Assembly (NCBI GenBank): GCA_949361645.1
Contig: OX442417.1
Location: 15,457,877-15,521,876 of the forward strand
Reading direction: 5' to 3'
Length of the DNA: 64,000 nucleotides
DNA from: Spongilla lacustris
Taxonomy: Eukaryota; Porifera; Demospongiae; Spongillida; Spongillidae
Position numbers and translations under genes: made by a program. Shown here in pieces: positions 1 through 11,474 of the stretch. The first letter of the stretch is position 1. Every line of letters starts with the position of its first letter. Below the pieces are notes generated by a model. The model was given only the letters and a program-made list of their open reading frames with translations, had not been told where the DNA came from and made no database searches.

Positions 1-1196
1 TATATTGCAGTTTGCCTTACAATAAGATCTTCATCAACAACACATGGCATGACTCCACAAGTGGGGACACATATCCCATCATCAACCCCTCCACTGGGGA
101 TAAGATATGTGATGTTGCTAATGGCAACAAGGAGGATGTGGACAAGGCTGTGGCTGCCACCCACAATGCCCTCCAGCCAGGCAGCCCATGGTACACCATG
201 AAGGCATCAACCTTCTGAACAAGCTGGCTGATCTCATCGAGAGGGACAGTGAGTACCTTGCCCATCTGGAGGCTATGAACAGTGGAAGACCAATTAGGGA
301 TGTGGGCAGCAAAGACTGATCTCTTGCTACCAGTACCATGCAGCACAAGCTACAAGTCAGAACACCCATGGACCAGTGGCTATAGTGGGTCACATCATCT
401 CTGGGGACTTCTCCCTCTTGATGCAGGCCTGGGTGTTGGGTTCCGCCCTGTGTGCAGGAAACATGGTCATATTGAAGCCAGCAGAGCAGACCCCTCTTAG
501 CTCTCTCTATGTTGCCTCACTCACTGTAGAGGCGGGGTTTCCCCCTGGTGTGGTTAGCATTGTTCCTGGTGTTGGGTCCAATGTGGGTGTTGCCATGGAA
601 ACCCGCAACCATGAAGTGGGTGATATCTTCTTCACAGGTCACCCTAATGTGCACAAGAGCCCCATCATCATCTTTGCTGATGCAGACCTCGATTATGCCA
701 TCAAGAACAGCCTCTTTGGAGTCTATCTACATGTATGATGAGTTTGTCTGCAGGAGTGTTAGGTTAGCGAAGATGATCAAGGTGGGTAACTCCCTTGATC
801 CTGTCAATGATTGTGGCCCTTTGGTGGGCGAAGACCAGTTGGACAAGACTGTGGACCTCATAAGGAGTGAAGGGAGGGGCCAAGCTGCAGTGTGGTGGGA
901 AGAGGCATGGGGACAAGGGATACTTCATTGAGCCCACCATATTGAGTGATGTCACGGAAGACATGCACATTGCCCAGGAGGAGATCTTTGGTCCTGTGAT
1001 GCTTATCATGAAGTTCAAGAGCATTAAGGAAGTCGCCAGCCGTATCAACAACCCCATATATGATTGTGATGGTGTGCTCTGTACTAGGAATCTGGTATTA
1101 CCTTATGCAGTACATGACTTACAGTCGGCTATAGTGTATGCTAAGGTAATCTTTGTGATGCTGCGTTTATTTGACATGTGCAATGCATCAATTTGA
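1..1196 (+). pseudogene. A2-type ALDH-like exon, frameshifted copy
   Basis: This is the last (A2) aldehyde-dehydrogenase-like exon of a D-A fusion gene whose 5' part lies before the window. Translation pieces match A2 of the intact gene at 52830-54083 ([41 protein letters not shown]) but fall in different frames. Relative to that copy there is a deletion near 210 (part of the ASQRG segment), one near 300, loss of the segment around the GQC motif near 720, and an indel near 870. From about 730 onward it is nearly identical to 53612-54083, so it is a recent duplicate. It ends with the same unusual tail (FDMCNASI) as the intact gene. Pseudogene status is clear from the several independent indels unless the assembly is poor here. 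Confidence 0.85.
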
Positions 1197-1329
1197 TTAT
1201 TGCTGCTTCTAGATGACACAATGTAAATACTTTCTTTTTTATCATACATGTAATGGCCTGTGAATTTAAGATATTCCCCTTTTTAATTATCACGATTACC
1301 ATCATTGGGTGTCTCATGATCTGGGGGAG

Positions 1330-2115
1330 GGGCTGCTAACCAGTGAGTACCACAAAAAATAATACAACTGAAATCATTACTGTCTCGAAATGACAAAACA
1401 CAAAAAATGGGGATGAGATAATGTCACTTTCAGTGCTCTGACGTATGTGTGGCGATGACTGGCCTGCCATGGTGAAGGAGTCGGATACACGTGAGGCGGG
1501 GACAAAGTTGCTGTGGTCTTCCGTGGTGAGAACGGCCCCGCAGCAAGCTTCTCGGGCCCAGGCCATTGCGCAACCCGTCACCAGCCCAAGGTCACCGTGG
1601 TGGCTAGTGCTCCTAGATGAAAAGGTGAGTACCTTTTCTCTTTCTCTCTCCACTCCTCTCGATCTCTTCCCCTCCCCTCCCTTCCTCCTACCTAATAGGC
1701 ATGGGGACAAGGGATACTTCATTGAACCCACCATATTGAGTGATGTCACAGAACACATGCAGATTGCCAAGGAGATCTTTGGTCCTGTGGTGATTATCAT
1801 GAAGTACGAGACCATTGAGGAGGTCGTCAGCCGTATCAACTACCCCATATATGATGGTATTGTCGTCGTCTTAACCACCAATCATGAGACTGCAAATAAA
1901 TTTGATATTGCAGTACGTAATTTAAATTCTGCTATAATGAGCTGCGGTACTCTTTGTGATGCACACTACACTGGTTCGGGTTTTTGATTGTTGTTACTTG
2001 TAGATCAGTGTTGCTAAATATATCATGAAAGGTATATTTTTAAAACCATAACAAACTGTGAATATTAATTAAAAGTACGATAATGTGGGTGTCTGGGGAA
2101 GGGGCTCCACAAAAA
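1330..2115 (+). pseudogene. Exon-like block with ALDH C-terminal fragment (copy 1 of 3)
   Basis: A block just downstream of the A2 pseudogene that recurs nearly identically at about 54200-54804 and 56020-56830. It contains an ALDH fragment from an acceptor-like AG at 1697-1698 ([42 protein letters not shown]) to about 1910. Upstream, a strong donor-like site (AAAAG/GTGAGT, GT at 1626) would define a 73-nt intron, but the upstream frame that would join the ALDH frame stops just before the donor. The upstream part (about 1445-1625) is open in one frame but resembles nothing I recognise. It is best read as a leftover or alternative 3' exon of the fusion gene, not a stand-alone gene. Confidence 0.5.
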
Positions 2116-3112
2116 AAAATTGAGACACAATTTTAAAAAAATAAATTTCACCCGGGGGGTAGAAGGGTGGGGGGCTAGTAACCAAGCTGGATGATGATAA
2201 CTTTAAATTCAGTAAAATACAGTGCACAATTATACATGAACACAACAGACATCACTACTGTCTACTGAACCAACAGTGTCACTTTTGCTGCTCTGATGTA
2301 AGCAACTTTTCCTTCTCCTCTTCTTTTATGTCACACCCCTCCTCCTCCCCCTTCCCATCACCTCCCTCCTGCACAGTCTCACTCTTCCCTTCAACATCAC
2401 TCTTTGGGGCGTGTACTCTTCTGCGCTTATGACATAACCCTCTCTGCAGAGGGATCAGACATTGCCCTGTAAGTGGGCCTGTTAGCAGCATGGCACATGG
2501 CACTCACAAATGGCCTCCCAGTGAGGAACACACACAGCTCCCCCGACACCAGGGCAGTGACCAGCACACCAATCAGAATGCAGGGCACGAGGAAAAGCAG
2601 AGCTGGCTGGGCATGCTGCATCAAGTTCAGTGAAAGGAAGGTGGCAGCAAGCCCAATGATGTAACCTGCATTTCCACCAATCAGTAAATGGAGCTAAGCC
2701 TTGGAAATAGAAAGTAACACGGTGCTCACCAAAACATCCAACCATGTGATACAGTTTCAGTTTCCGATTCGGATGCATTTTCAGATCAAACTTGAGGCAG
2801 AGGGCAACAAATAGAGCTGGCACGGCCACATCCCCATAACCCAGGAGCATGTAAGGATGCAAATAACTGCAAACAACACTGGACAAATCTCTCTACTCTC
2901 CCAACACTTCCCCCTTCCTCCATGCCTCTCTCCACTCCTCCCTCTTCCCTTCTCCTCCCCTCCCCTCCCCTCCCTCCCTCCTACCTTAGTGAAGTATGGA
3001 GTGATGAAGACAGCCACAATATCATACAGACATAACACAGCCAACAGGAGCACAAGGTACTGAGGTGGAGGGAAGTGAGAGCAATAAGAGGAGCCACTTA
3101 GGACATGATATA

Positions 3113-3178
3113 CCTACACACACATACACAACACATGTACACACACACAATAATGACATACATAAGTGCACACGCACA

Positions 3179-3212
<34 letters not shown>
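3113..3212. repeat. CA/GT microsatellite in SPPL2 copy A intron
   Basis: Alternating CA tract with interruptions lying in the intron between the YIWVLHDVLG and CLYD exons. The same intron carries a CA tract in most other SPPL2 copies (19499-19586, 40372-40568, 58127-58344), so it predates the duplications. Confidence 0.9.
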
Positions 3213-3213
<1 letters not shown>

Positions 3214-3513
3214 CATACCCATGGGACTATATCCATCTCTGTAAAGACTGAAGCAATGAAAATGATGTAAGCAAATCCCAAGACATCATGTAGTACCCAG
3301 ATGTAGCTGGATGGGGAGGAGGTGGTAGGTGGGTGTGGCTTCACCCTGGGTACACACAGACATGACATGTCCCCAGACCAACCTCTCATTTCTCTCAATG
3401 GCCCACCACACAACGAGGCCTGCACACAATACCAGAGTGATGAAGAACCTCGGGTCAGGCTGGTACCTAAGTATCCACAGCTTGTTCTCTGGTATCCTGG
3501 GGGTGGAGCATCA

Positions 3514-3523
3514 GTCACGTGAC
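3514..3523. promoter_or_regulatory. Palindromic E-box GTCACGTGAC (CLEAR-like)
   Basis: A perfect 10-bp palindrome matching the published TFEB/MiT CLEAR consensus. It lies in the 60-nt intron between the VYIVI and RIPENK exons. It recurs at 19875-19884, 40864-40873 and 58641-58650 and is altered in the copies near 26268 and 36590. Function is not shown by sequence. Confidence 0.3.
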
Positions 3524-3851
3524 TCGGAGGGAGGGGCGCCTAGTCCCCAGGTCTACCTCCAGGTACGCATGAGTGGAATGAGGGCCACAAAGGGGGACAG
3601 GCAGTGGTACAGACTTTCAGCAGCTCCAACACAGGACAGATCAATCACGATGTAAACTGCAATCCCATTGGTGGAAGCTTCCATCATACACAATGCTAAA
3701 CACATGACACACAAACAGTGCTAGGCACACAGCTATGTGGCAGGGCTGATGTCATGTCTCTGCACACCCTGGCAGCTACTGGTACAGTTTTATTGAGGTG
3801 ACATCATTGTTACTAATATTCACATGATACTAGCGCACGATGGGAGCCATT

Positions 3852-4072
3852 GTGGGAAGGAAGGGGAAGAGGGAGGGAGGGGGAAGAGGGAGGAGGGGAG
3901 GAAGGGGGAGGTGGAAGAGGGAGGGAGGAGAAAGAGGGAGGGGAGGAGAAAGAGGGAGGGGGAGGAGAAAGGGGAGGGGAGGAGGAAGGGGGAGGGGGAG
4001 GAGAAAGGGGAGGGGGGGAGGAAGGGGGAGGGGGAGGAGAAAGGGGAGGGGGAGGAAGGGGGAGGGGGAGGT
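3852..4072 (+). repeat. GA-rich simple repeat
   Basis: Purine-only imperfect repeat (GGGAGGAGAAAG-like units) in the SPPL2 copy A intron. Open frames here are Pro/Ser/Leu- or Gly/Glu/Arg-only and are compositional artefacts. Shorter versions occur in copies E (near 41220-41335) and F (near 58980-59055). Confidence 0.9.
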
Positions 4073-4361
4073 TTAAGAGTATGATGTACATGTACATTGT
4101 ACAGCAACAACACTTCTCAAACTGGTTATCACAAATCGTGGTTATCAAGTCCCGCATTAGGCCCTAATTAATGAGCACCATCACATGACCTTACCCATGG
4201 GGTAGTAGAAGAAGTACAGCAGTGCCAGCAGGCCCACAATCACCACTACCACCATCACAAAGCTACACAGGCCAGAGGTGAAGCCAGCCATGGCAGACAT
4301 CTGTGCAGTTGTGTCTTCGGCCCCGCCCTTATGCTCATCTTTGCGTATCAGTAGACCATAC

Positions 4362-6102
4362 CTAGTGATCACATGACAAGCATAGTGATCACATGACCTG
4401 CATCCTCTACCCTTCACACCCTCACTGCCTTCTCTTCCCTCCACACCTCCCCCCTTACGTCACCACTTATTCTCACATGATGCCAGGTCAAAAAAATACA
4501 ACTTGGACAATTTCTCCAAAAATAGCTCCCTTGTGTAACTGACCACACCATTCTAACATCTAGTTGTTCCACACCTTCAGTCAGCATTATCCACCTAAAA
4601 AAACTTCATAGAGGCCAGCGACTTCCTGCCTGAGCTGTTGCAAAAAAAAGGTAAAAGCTAAGGAACTTTTACACTATTCATTTGAGCTGCATGTGCCAAG
4701 TCTGGCAGGTAGTCGCAGGACTTTATTTAAAACCACATTATATGGCCCATTAGCTAGTCCAGTTCAGGCATGCCTGTGTCACCTTTAATGCTGGAGGCAT
4801 GGTGGTTAAAATGGAGGCTAGCAAGACTGGCTGGTCACCTATAGGTACATGTAGTTTATTGCACCCTCGGGGCACGCAACACCTTGTGATGGAGTGTTAG
4901 CTTTCTAAAGTAGACCATTCATCCCAGGAAAAGCTTTTTAGGTGGATAGTGCATGCAGCCTTAAGGGGAACCCACGCTGGCAGCCCAACCCATGTTGTAG
5001 CCATGCAGACTTTGACATTGTGGACTCACTGCATGTACAGCATCAGATGGAGCTTGTCACCCTGGTCCCTTCTGCCACTGGAGGTAGTTCTTAGTGCCTA
5101 TAACCCCTCAGCACTGATGCTGGCTAGGATTGGGCCATTTGCCTCAGCTCTGGGTCCTTTAGGTATGTTGGGGAACAAGGGGGAGGAGGGGGAGGGGAAA
5201 CATTGATCACAGGTGCATAGTACTATAAGGTGCCCAGCCCTTACCTTCTGGTCATAGCAGGGGCCAAAATGGGGCCAAAGTCCCATGGTCTGTGCATGCC
5301 TCAGCATGCCTGTAATCTCCCTCGGTATGATGCCAAGAGGGGGACATCACCAGCTCTTGGATGCAAGACGTGAGCGTGAACTGCAGGCATGACTTGCTGG
5401 CTGTACGATGATGATCGAGATATATCTGCTGAATTAAATATGGATCCTAAAAATCATTCAACAGTCATCATGAAAACACAAGGCATTCTTTGTAAGCCAT
5501 CTCACACAAAACACAAAATACCACATCCATGTGACCTAAGTCACAATGTAACACAACAGACCCAATGGGATGTAATCAGATATGCCATAGCCCCAAGCCA
5601 GCCATTTTAAGCCTATGCTACAAGGCTATAATTATTTTACCTTAGGTACTGAAATACTTTCACAGAGTCCTGGTGGATTGGCACCCAAAACTGACTTGCA
5701 CACACCTCACTTTACTTAGGATGTCCCTTCCCCATGCACTATCTTTGTGAGGCAACAATATACCATCCTCTAGGTACTAACTATTGCCCTTACTATGCCA
5801 TAAACGTACCAAAGGAAATGTGAGTCATCATCTCATGGTGTGGAAAAGCCCAACAACAAATGACCACCACATTGTGCAGCTGCTTTCGCAATACACCCAC
5901 CAACCTTTGTTAGCAATTCACACATTGCATTGTCAACAAATTCTTCCTCATACACTGGTTAGGTGCCGGAGGAGTAAAAGGGGAGGGCATTAACCACATC
6001 CACTATATCCATGGTGGTGTGCAGAGTTCCCATTCCCAAAAAAGTACACCTTTCCTTCCTAGCTACCAACATTGCCTTTGTCACACCTGCGGAAGGTATT
6101 AT
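4362..6102. other. Upstream block of SPPL2 copy A, exons unresolved
   Basis: Sequence upstream (minus-strand sense) of the first recognisable SPPL2 exon. It is shared with 41621-43010 and 59551-62350. It contains a 20-bp direct repeat (AGTGATCACATGAC) near 4365-4398 and a seed of the 27-bp minisatellite near 4400-4455. Minus-strand open segments near 5100-5170 (RAEANGPILASIS, vaguely like the PA-domain part of SPPL2) and 5245-5335 (ending at a good donor CAGAAG/GTAAGG) may be exons of the N-terminal ectodomain, but I cannot join them in frame. Confidence 0.4.
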
Positions 6103-7246
6103 ACCTCCCACATACCATAATGGGGTATTCGTTAAAAAAAATTATACACCCCTAACAGATGACAATAATTGGTGTCCAGGGGGCCCTGTGGGGTGGTAAG
6201 GGCGGGGGGTAGAAGGCATAATAGAAACATACAAGTTTGTCCAGGAGTCTGTTCTGGGAGGGGGGGAGGGGGGAGTCGTGATATACTATCAGCTTGTCCG
6301 GGGGGTGCTTTTATATATTGTCCCGCGGGGGGGGGGGGAGGAGGGCCATCGGGTAAAATATAAACGGAATAGCCCAAATGCAATGTACATTCCGATACAT
6401 GCATCAACACCACATGTGTTCACGTTGGCGAGAACTAATTCGGGCCGTATTGCATCCTTTCATACAAAATTTTAAAAAATAAATAAATAACGCAAATCAT
6501 ATTTTGATTTCTGGTAGGCCTATCTGACTGCAACAGAATACGGCCACCCCAGGCTTAAATTCCTACCTTAGCGTAGCGAAGCTTTCGTTTTGGGGTTCTT
6601 GGCTATAATGCTTATACGTAAGCGAATCCGCCAAAGACATCAGGGGGAGTGGTGTAGTGGGACACCACATGTCCCCAGACATACCTCTCATTTCTCACAA
6701 TGGCCCACCACACAACGAGGCCTACACACAGAACTAGAGTGATGAAGAACCTCGGGTCAGGCTGACAACGGCACCATGTGCACAAAATCTCATGTAGGCC
6801 TACATGTAATATGGTGTTTTAAAATTATTGAATGATTAACCCTTTTCGTCTATCTAGTAATTCAAGACATACACTAAGACTAAAGAGGTATGTAGGTCTA
6901 GTAATGTGTTTGTTATATTATATAATTATGTATCAATAGTGTCCTTTGTAGAGTTTTGACGTAGGCCTAGTTTGCTGTTATCACGTTTATCGAAATGGTG
7001 CATTAATTGGCACGTGGTGCCTCTGTGTGCTGGCAGAGATAATATTAACTGGCCGGCTAGTTTTTTATCGATGGGTCAATGTTAATTGCTTGAACTTTAT
7101 GTACTCATGGAGATTTATGTGCTGAGTTCTGCTCTCTGGCATTGGCTTAGAAGCAATTGCGTTTGGCAGATAATATGTCTCGAAAAAGTTCTAGTTTCGT
7201 CGGGTGAAGGTGTAACCAGAGCGATCACAAGGTTGTACTTTAGTTT
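6103..7246. repeat. Segmental duplicate of 62354-63560
   Basis: Non-coding block duplicated near the window end with small indels. It includes poly-G runs near 6258-6345 and a short stray piece of SPPL2 exon around 6660-6765 (the region encoding WWAIERNE on the minus strand). No gene recognised. Confidence 0.8.
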
Positions 7247-7766
7247 CACGGGTGTTTCATTGCATTGAAAAATGGACATTAGGTCTCGTCCCCACTTTTA
7301 CCTAGTCTCGTACCCAGACCCTAGTACGTCACAGCAGCGGATGGATTACATCACCGCTACGCTAGAACTAGGGTCTGGGAAAGTGACTGCATGGCATTGG
7401 AATTTGGCTTATCTTTTGTAATCCGTTCAACGTAAGCGCAGTGCAGGTGAATATCTGTGTTGCACACCCTTCGAGGACTACAATGATATGAATTTTATCG
7501 TTTTAATGCTAACGTACGCCATGATACGGGCCCGTGACTAATAGCGCTCCATTTAGAGTGGTTGGTTTCAAAAAGCATTTTTTCGTTAATTTGCCTGACA
7601 TAAGTTACAAAAACTTGTATAAACGTATACAGGAGTGCTGGTTGTATGTGATTTGGTTGTTTTTGTTAGCAGACTTATTTTCTGCGAGTCGTACCAAGGC
7701 GCTGAATACGACCAATTTATATATACTACAAGCATGGCGGCGGTCCGATTGCAATACATGTATGTA

Positions 7767-9575
7767 CAGTGGCGAGGTGGCCGGGGGGGGGCAGGGGGGG
7801 CAATTGCACCCCCAACGGGCCTTAAAAAGGGGGGCGCCAAAATGACGATACATAGGCGGCGGAACGTTATCTTGATTGGTCAGGCCATTAATAATTAATG
7901 CATGCCACGCCCACACCACACACATTTTAATATACATTCAAATTATACATGGACAAGATGATAAATCAATTGAAGCATAAATATTTAAGTGACCAAATGT
8001 TTGTTGTCCGCAACTCCGCATCCATTCGCACTAGCAAACCCCTTTGCGATGTCAGTGAAATCATGATCATGAAATGATTCAGCCGGTCCTGTGTCATTTT
8101 GGAACGTATAGGTACGATTTAACTCGACGCATCGCGCAGAGTTGAAGGATCGCTCGTTTGAAGAGTTTGTAGTCGCGCCGGCATATAACCATTATCCTTG
8201 TGGAAAATATAGATATGCCTAGCTCACGAATTGGTAACATCCTTCCAGTTGCAAAAGCCTCTAGAGGTATGAAATAGAATGGCATTAAATTAGTGGTACT
8301 GAGTCTACTGATATCTAGAAACTTTATCATAGCTTACAAATGATGGATCTCATTCTGCACATCTCGCTTCGACTTTCATTCTGACAACAGATCAGTGGTG
8401 CACAATAGATGCATGCAGCATCGATATCCTGACCTTCATTGTAATGCAGCCATGGCGCCGGCCATGCAGGAATTGAACCTTAATCGTGTACTGGTATGAT
8501 CTGCATGCTAGCTCTTCGTACCAAGATCAGCGGGGAAGATCGGCAGATGATGAAACCTTCGACACATAGCTGCCAAACTTTCAGATTTTCTGTGAATATT
8601 ACTCGCAGACTACATTGCAATGGCTGCTAACTTCAAGCTAAAACTTGCAGGTATTAATTACTAATTTTGTATCACGTACTTGCACTTACAGAAACAAAGA
8701 CACAATAACACAGGCTGCATGTTGGTAGTGAGGGCACATCGCACGCCTCATAGCGGCGATGCTCCAAGAGCCTGCCATACTATTTACCGAACACAATAGG
8801 ACACCTCCATTACGTATAGTTATGTAGTGAATATGTTACACTAGCTGTTATACCATCGCCCGCATACGTATACTTGAATTACGGTTTATAAACAATTAAT
8901 GATCATATGAATATTTAATGAGCTCTGGTCCAAGATTGGTCAGGCCATGGCCTGGTCGGCCTGACCGGTTCCGCCACCACTGCGATAGGGGCGCACCAGC
9001 CGCCAAGCAAATTACACGAAATGTGCTTAATTATTTAAGTAGTATAGAGTCATAATGCTGGGTACGAGTTCATCAATAGCATTTCACCCCACGTGATATA
9101 TATTTATAGCATTTGTTACGTAATAGTACGGTTACGTAGGTAAACAATCCAAGTACATTGCTCTATAGTTGTAAATAGTTCCGGCCAAAATTTCGGCTTG
9201 ACTGATGTCATGAGATCTAGAATCGGCTATGTGTTAATTGCTACCAGTTTTTGTTATTGTTATCGTGCTGCTCGAACAGAGGGCACTATTTATTGGTGTT
9301 GATTGCCTTAGTTTCCAATACAATCTGTGGAAAAATTAGGATGCGCACCACAAAAATTTTCACGCGCTTCGCGCGCGCCCCTCCCTTCCTCAATTCTTCA
9401 CGTGGAACCCACCCCCTCCTCGCCGAAATCCTGCATCTGCCCCTGTAACGAGATACGAAATTCTGACAGAAAGGCAGCATGTGTGTTTGTGTGTGTGTGC
9501 GTGGGGGAGGGGGGAGGGGGGGCGGCAGTCTGTGTATTTGCCCCCCCCAGTGACAGACAAGCCACCTCGCCACTG
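7767..9575. mobile_element. Non-autonomous hAT-type element (1809 bp) with 8-bp TSD
   Basis: The left terminus CAGTGGCGAGGTGGC is repeated inverted at the right end (9561-9575). The perfect 8-bp direct repeat tgtatgta flanks it (7759-7766 and 9576-9583). A CAGTGGCG-type terminus plus an 8-bp target duplication is characteristic of hAT elements. No transposase-sized frame is present, so it would need a transposase in trans. A second hAT-like end (minus-strand reading CAGGGGCAGATGCAGGATTT) near 9425-9447 hints at a further nested insertion whose partner end I could not find. Confidence 0.8.
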
Positions 9576-10179
9576 TGTATGTACACTTCAAAAACGGGTG
9601 ATGGATTACTGTGATCTCACAACTTAAACAGCTTGGACAACAACATTGGAGCTTTAATTGTATCCATAAACTGAAGTACGTACGGTAGTAATACAACTTT
9701 AGCCTTGATCTTTTTTTTTTTGCATGCTGAATTAGTGGTGGAAGAGAGGAGGTTAAAGAGACAGTGCCTGCATGGGATGAATTGTTCCTGAGGCAAAGAA
9801 CAAATGGTACTGAGTGCAGCTTATAATTAGTGGCAGGGGTAGAGGTACAAGTGGGTGGAGCCAATCTGTACGTAAACATGTTGTAGCCTTGACAACGAAG
9901 CTGCTCACATGATAGGGGACCATGTTCATTGGTTGGTTCACCACTGGGCTGGATGGAAAATGTGATGAGGTGTGCTGAGTTGTGTCAGTGGTGTGCTGCA
10001 TGGAGCGTGGCCGCATAGTTTGACCTTTGAGATCATTACATTATATTAGATGACAACATCATATCTCTCCCTCCCTTGCTCCCTTATTTTCTTGCTCAAT
10101 TTGATTATTTTATTTGCGTAAGTCTATGTGTTGTGTTTATTTTACTTGTACATGGTCTTTAAGCTTTAGAGGTTTCTAT

Positions 10180-10482
10180 TGTGAGAGGGGGAGGGGGAGG
10201 GGAGGGAGGGAGGGGGAGGGAGGGGAAGGGAGGAGGGAGGGGAGGGGGAAGGGAGGGGGATGGAGGGGGAGGGAGGGAAGGGAGGGGGATGGAGGGGGAG
10301 GGAGGGAAGGGAAAGGGAGGGGGACAGAGGGAGTGGGAGGGAGGGAGGAAGGCGGAGGGAGAGGAAGGGAGAAGGAGAAGGAGGTAGGGAGGGAGAAAAG
10401 ATGGGAAGGGAGAGGGAGGGAGGGAGGGAGAGGGAAGGATGGAGAGCGAGGAAGGGAAAGGGAGCAAGGGAGCAAGAGGGTG
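10180..10482 (+). repeat. GGGA/GGGGA purine repeat
   Basis: About 300 bp of almost pure purine, imperfect GGGAGG units. The overlapping open frames on both strands are low-complexity and are not called as genes. Confidence 0.9.
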
Positions 10483-11474
10483 TGAATGTAGGCCAAAATA
10501 CAAGGAGGACATGTGGCTTGTGGGATACACACATTCAAGAATACATCATCACAAGCTCTACAGTAGTCACATCACTAGCTCCACCCACTTGTATTGTATA
10601 GCCATGTCTCATTGCAGGAAAAGGGCAAAATAAACCTGTAGAGCTTGCCAAGCACATCTTGTATGCCTGACTACCCAACATGAAGTGGGTGAAAACTGAG
10701 GTGGGCGTGGCAGCTGGGGGGGGGGGGGGGAGACATGGGCGGGGCTTACTATGCTGAACTAGTGCCCTTAATATAAGATAACCTAGGGATGAAAGGATTA
10801 GCACCTTCCTCCTCCTTCGTTTTGTAGAAATTAGCTAGAAGCAGCAGTTCCACAGAGAAAGTAGGCTAGCACAGCTGTAGGTTGTCTCTAAATTGCCTCG
10901 CCTCGACTCGAGACATATTTTTCAACTAATTGTGTCCGCATAAAAGGCCCGGTATACCCTTCTGCACTTGACATGAACCATCCGCTTCGATTGCAGCATG
11001 AGCGCACGTGATACAGCTTTATTCATGATTAGCTAGTCCAGGGTAAAGGGTTTTGTTCTCGCTGCAGAAAATAAGTCTGCACATAAGCTAGGTATGTTTA
11101 AATAGGGCAATGATCTATCTTTACAATAAGGTGCATCTCGCACCCTTTTGTCAGGCATTTTCTCGAGAAAAACGGCTTGCCGTTCGAGTGCTTCAGGAAT
11201 GCCAAAACAAAAACAAAGAAACCGTGAGATGTGCGACTTTAGTGGACTAATCAAGAACAGCCCTCAGTAGTGCGCATTCATGTTTTGTAGTGCCGAACTG
11301 AATATAGAACAGCTGAAAAATATATTGGTATTTTTTGGTAAACGCATCTTCACAAAATAGGGATTAGAACATTGACCACGTTTTAGAGCTCCTATGGGAC
11401 CCGGATAAGAATTGTACCGTAATATATATACGTATTCTAATTAACAACCTAATGTCCATCTCGAAACAGCCGTG

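Larger units (their letters stand above)
2279..4361 (-). pseudogene. SPPL2: SPPL2-like intramembrane protease, copy A (internal deletion)
   Basis: Minus-strand homologue of signal-peptide-peptidase-like 2 proteases, multi-pass GxGD aspartyl proteases that cut type II membrane proteins. Exons from 5' to 3': 4361-4195 (basic/acidic linker plus first core TM helix), 3656-3557 (VYIVI...ESLYHCLSPFVALIPLMR), 3496-3383 (RIPENKLWILRY...WWAIERNE), 3306-3219 (YIWVLHDVLGFAY), 3059-2985 (CLYDIVAVFITPYFTK, first catalytic Asp), LGYGD exon ending at 2730 (second Asp), 2665-2508 (MQHAQPALLFLVP, the PAL motif), 2443-2279 (charged tail, stop). Splice phases join exactly. Near 2857 the LGYGD exon runs straight into downstream intron sequence, so the exon's 5' half and the adjoining intron are deleted. 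The donor at 3382 is GTTGGT where other copies have GTAGGT. N-terminal ectodomain exons were not identified. Confidence 0.85.

Noticed and set aside
1..1196. Functional aldehyde dehydrogenase gene
   Set aside because: Several frame breaks and no catalytic Cys or Glu; it is an A2-type pseudogene copy.
3813..4157. Proline-rich or Gly/Glu-rich frames at 3.8-4.1 kb and 10.1-10.6 kb
   Set aside because: Purine-only simple sequence; frames overlap on both strands and have no domain.
5098..5307. SPPL2 PA-domain exon (RAEANGPILASIS) in copies A, E and F
   Set aside because: Similarity is weak and the only open phase of the upstream candidate exon does not join it in frame, so it is mentioned but not called.
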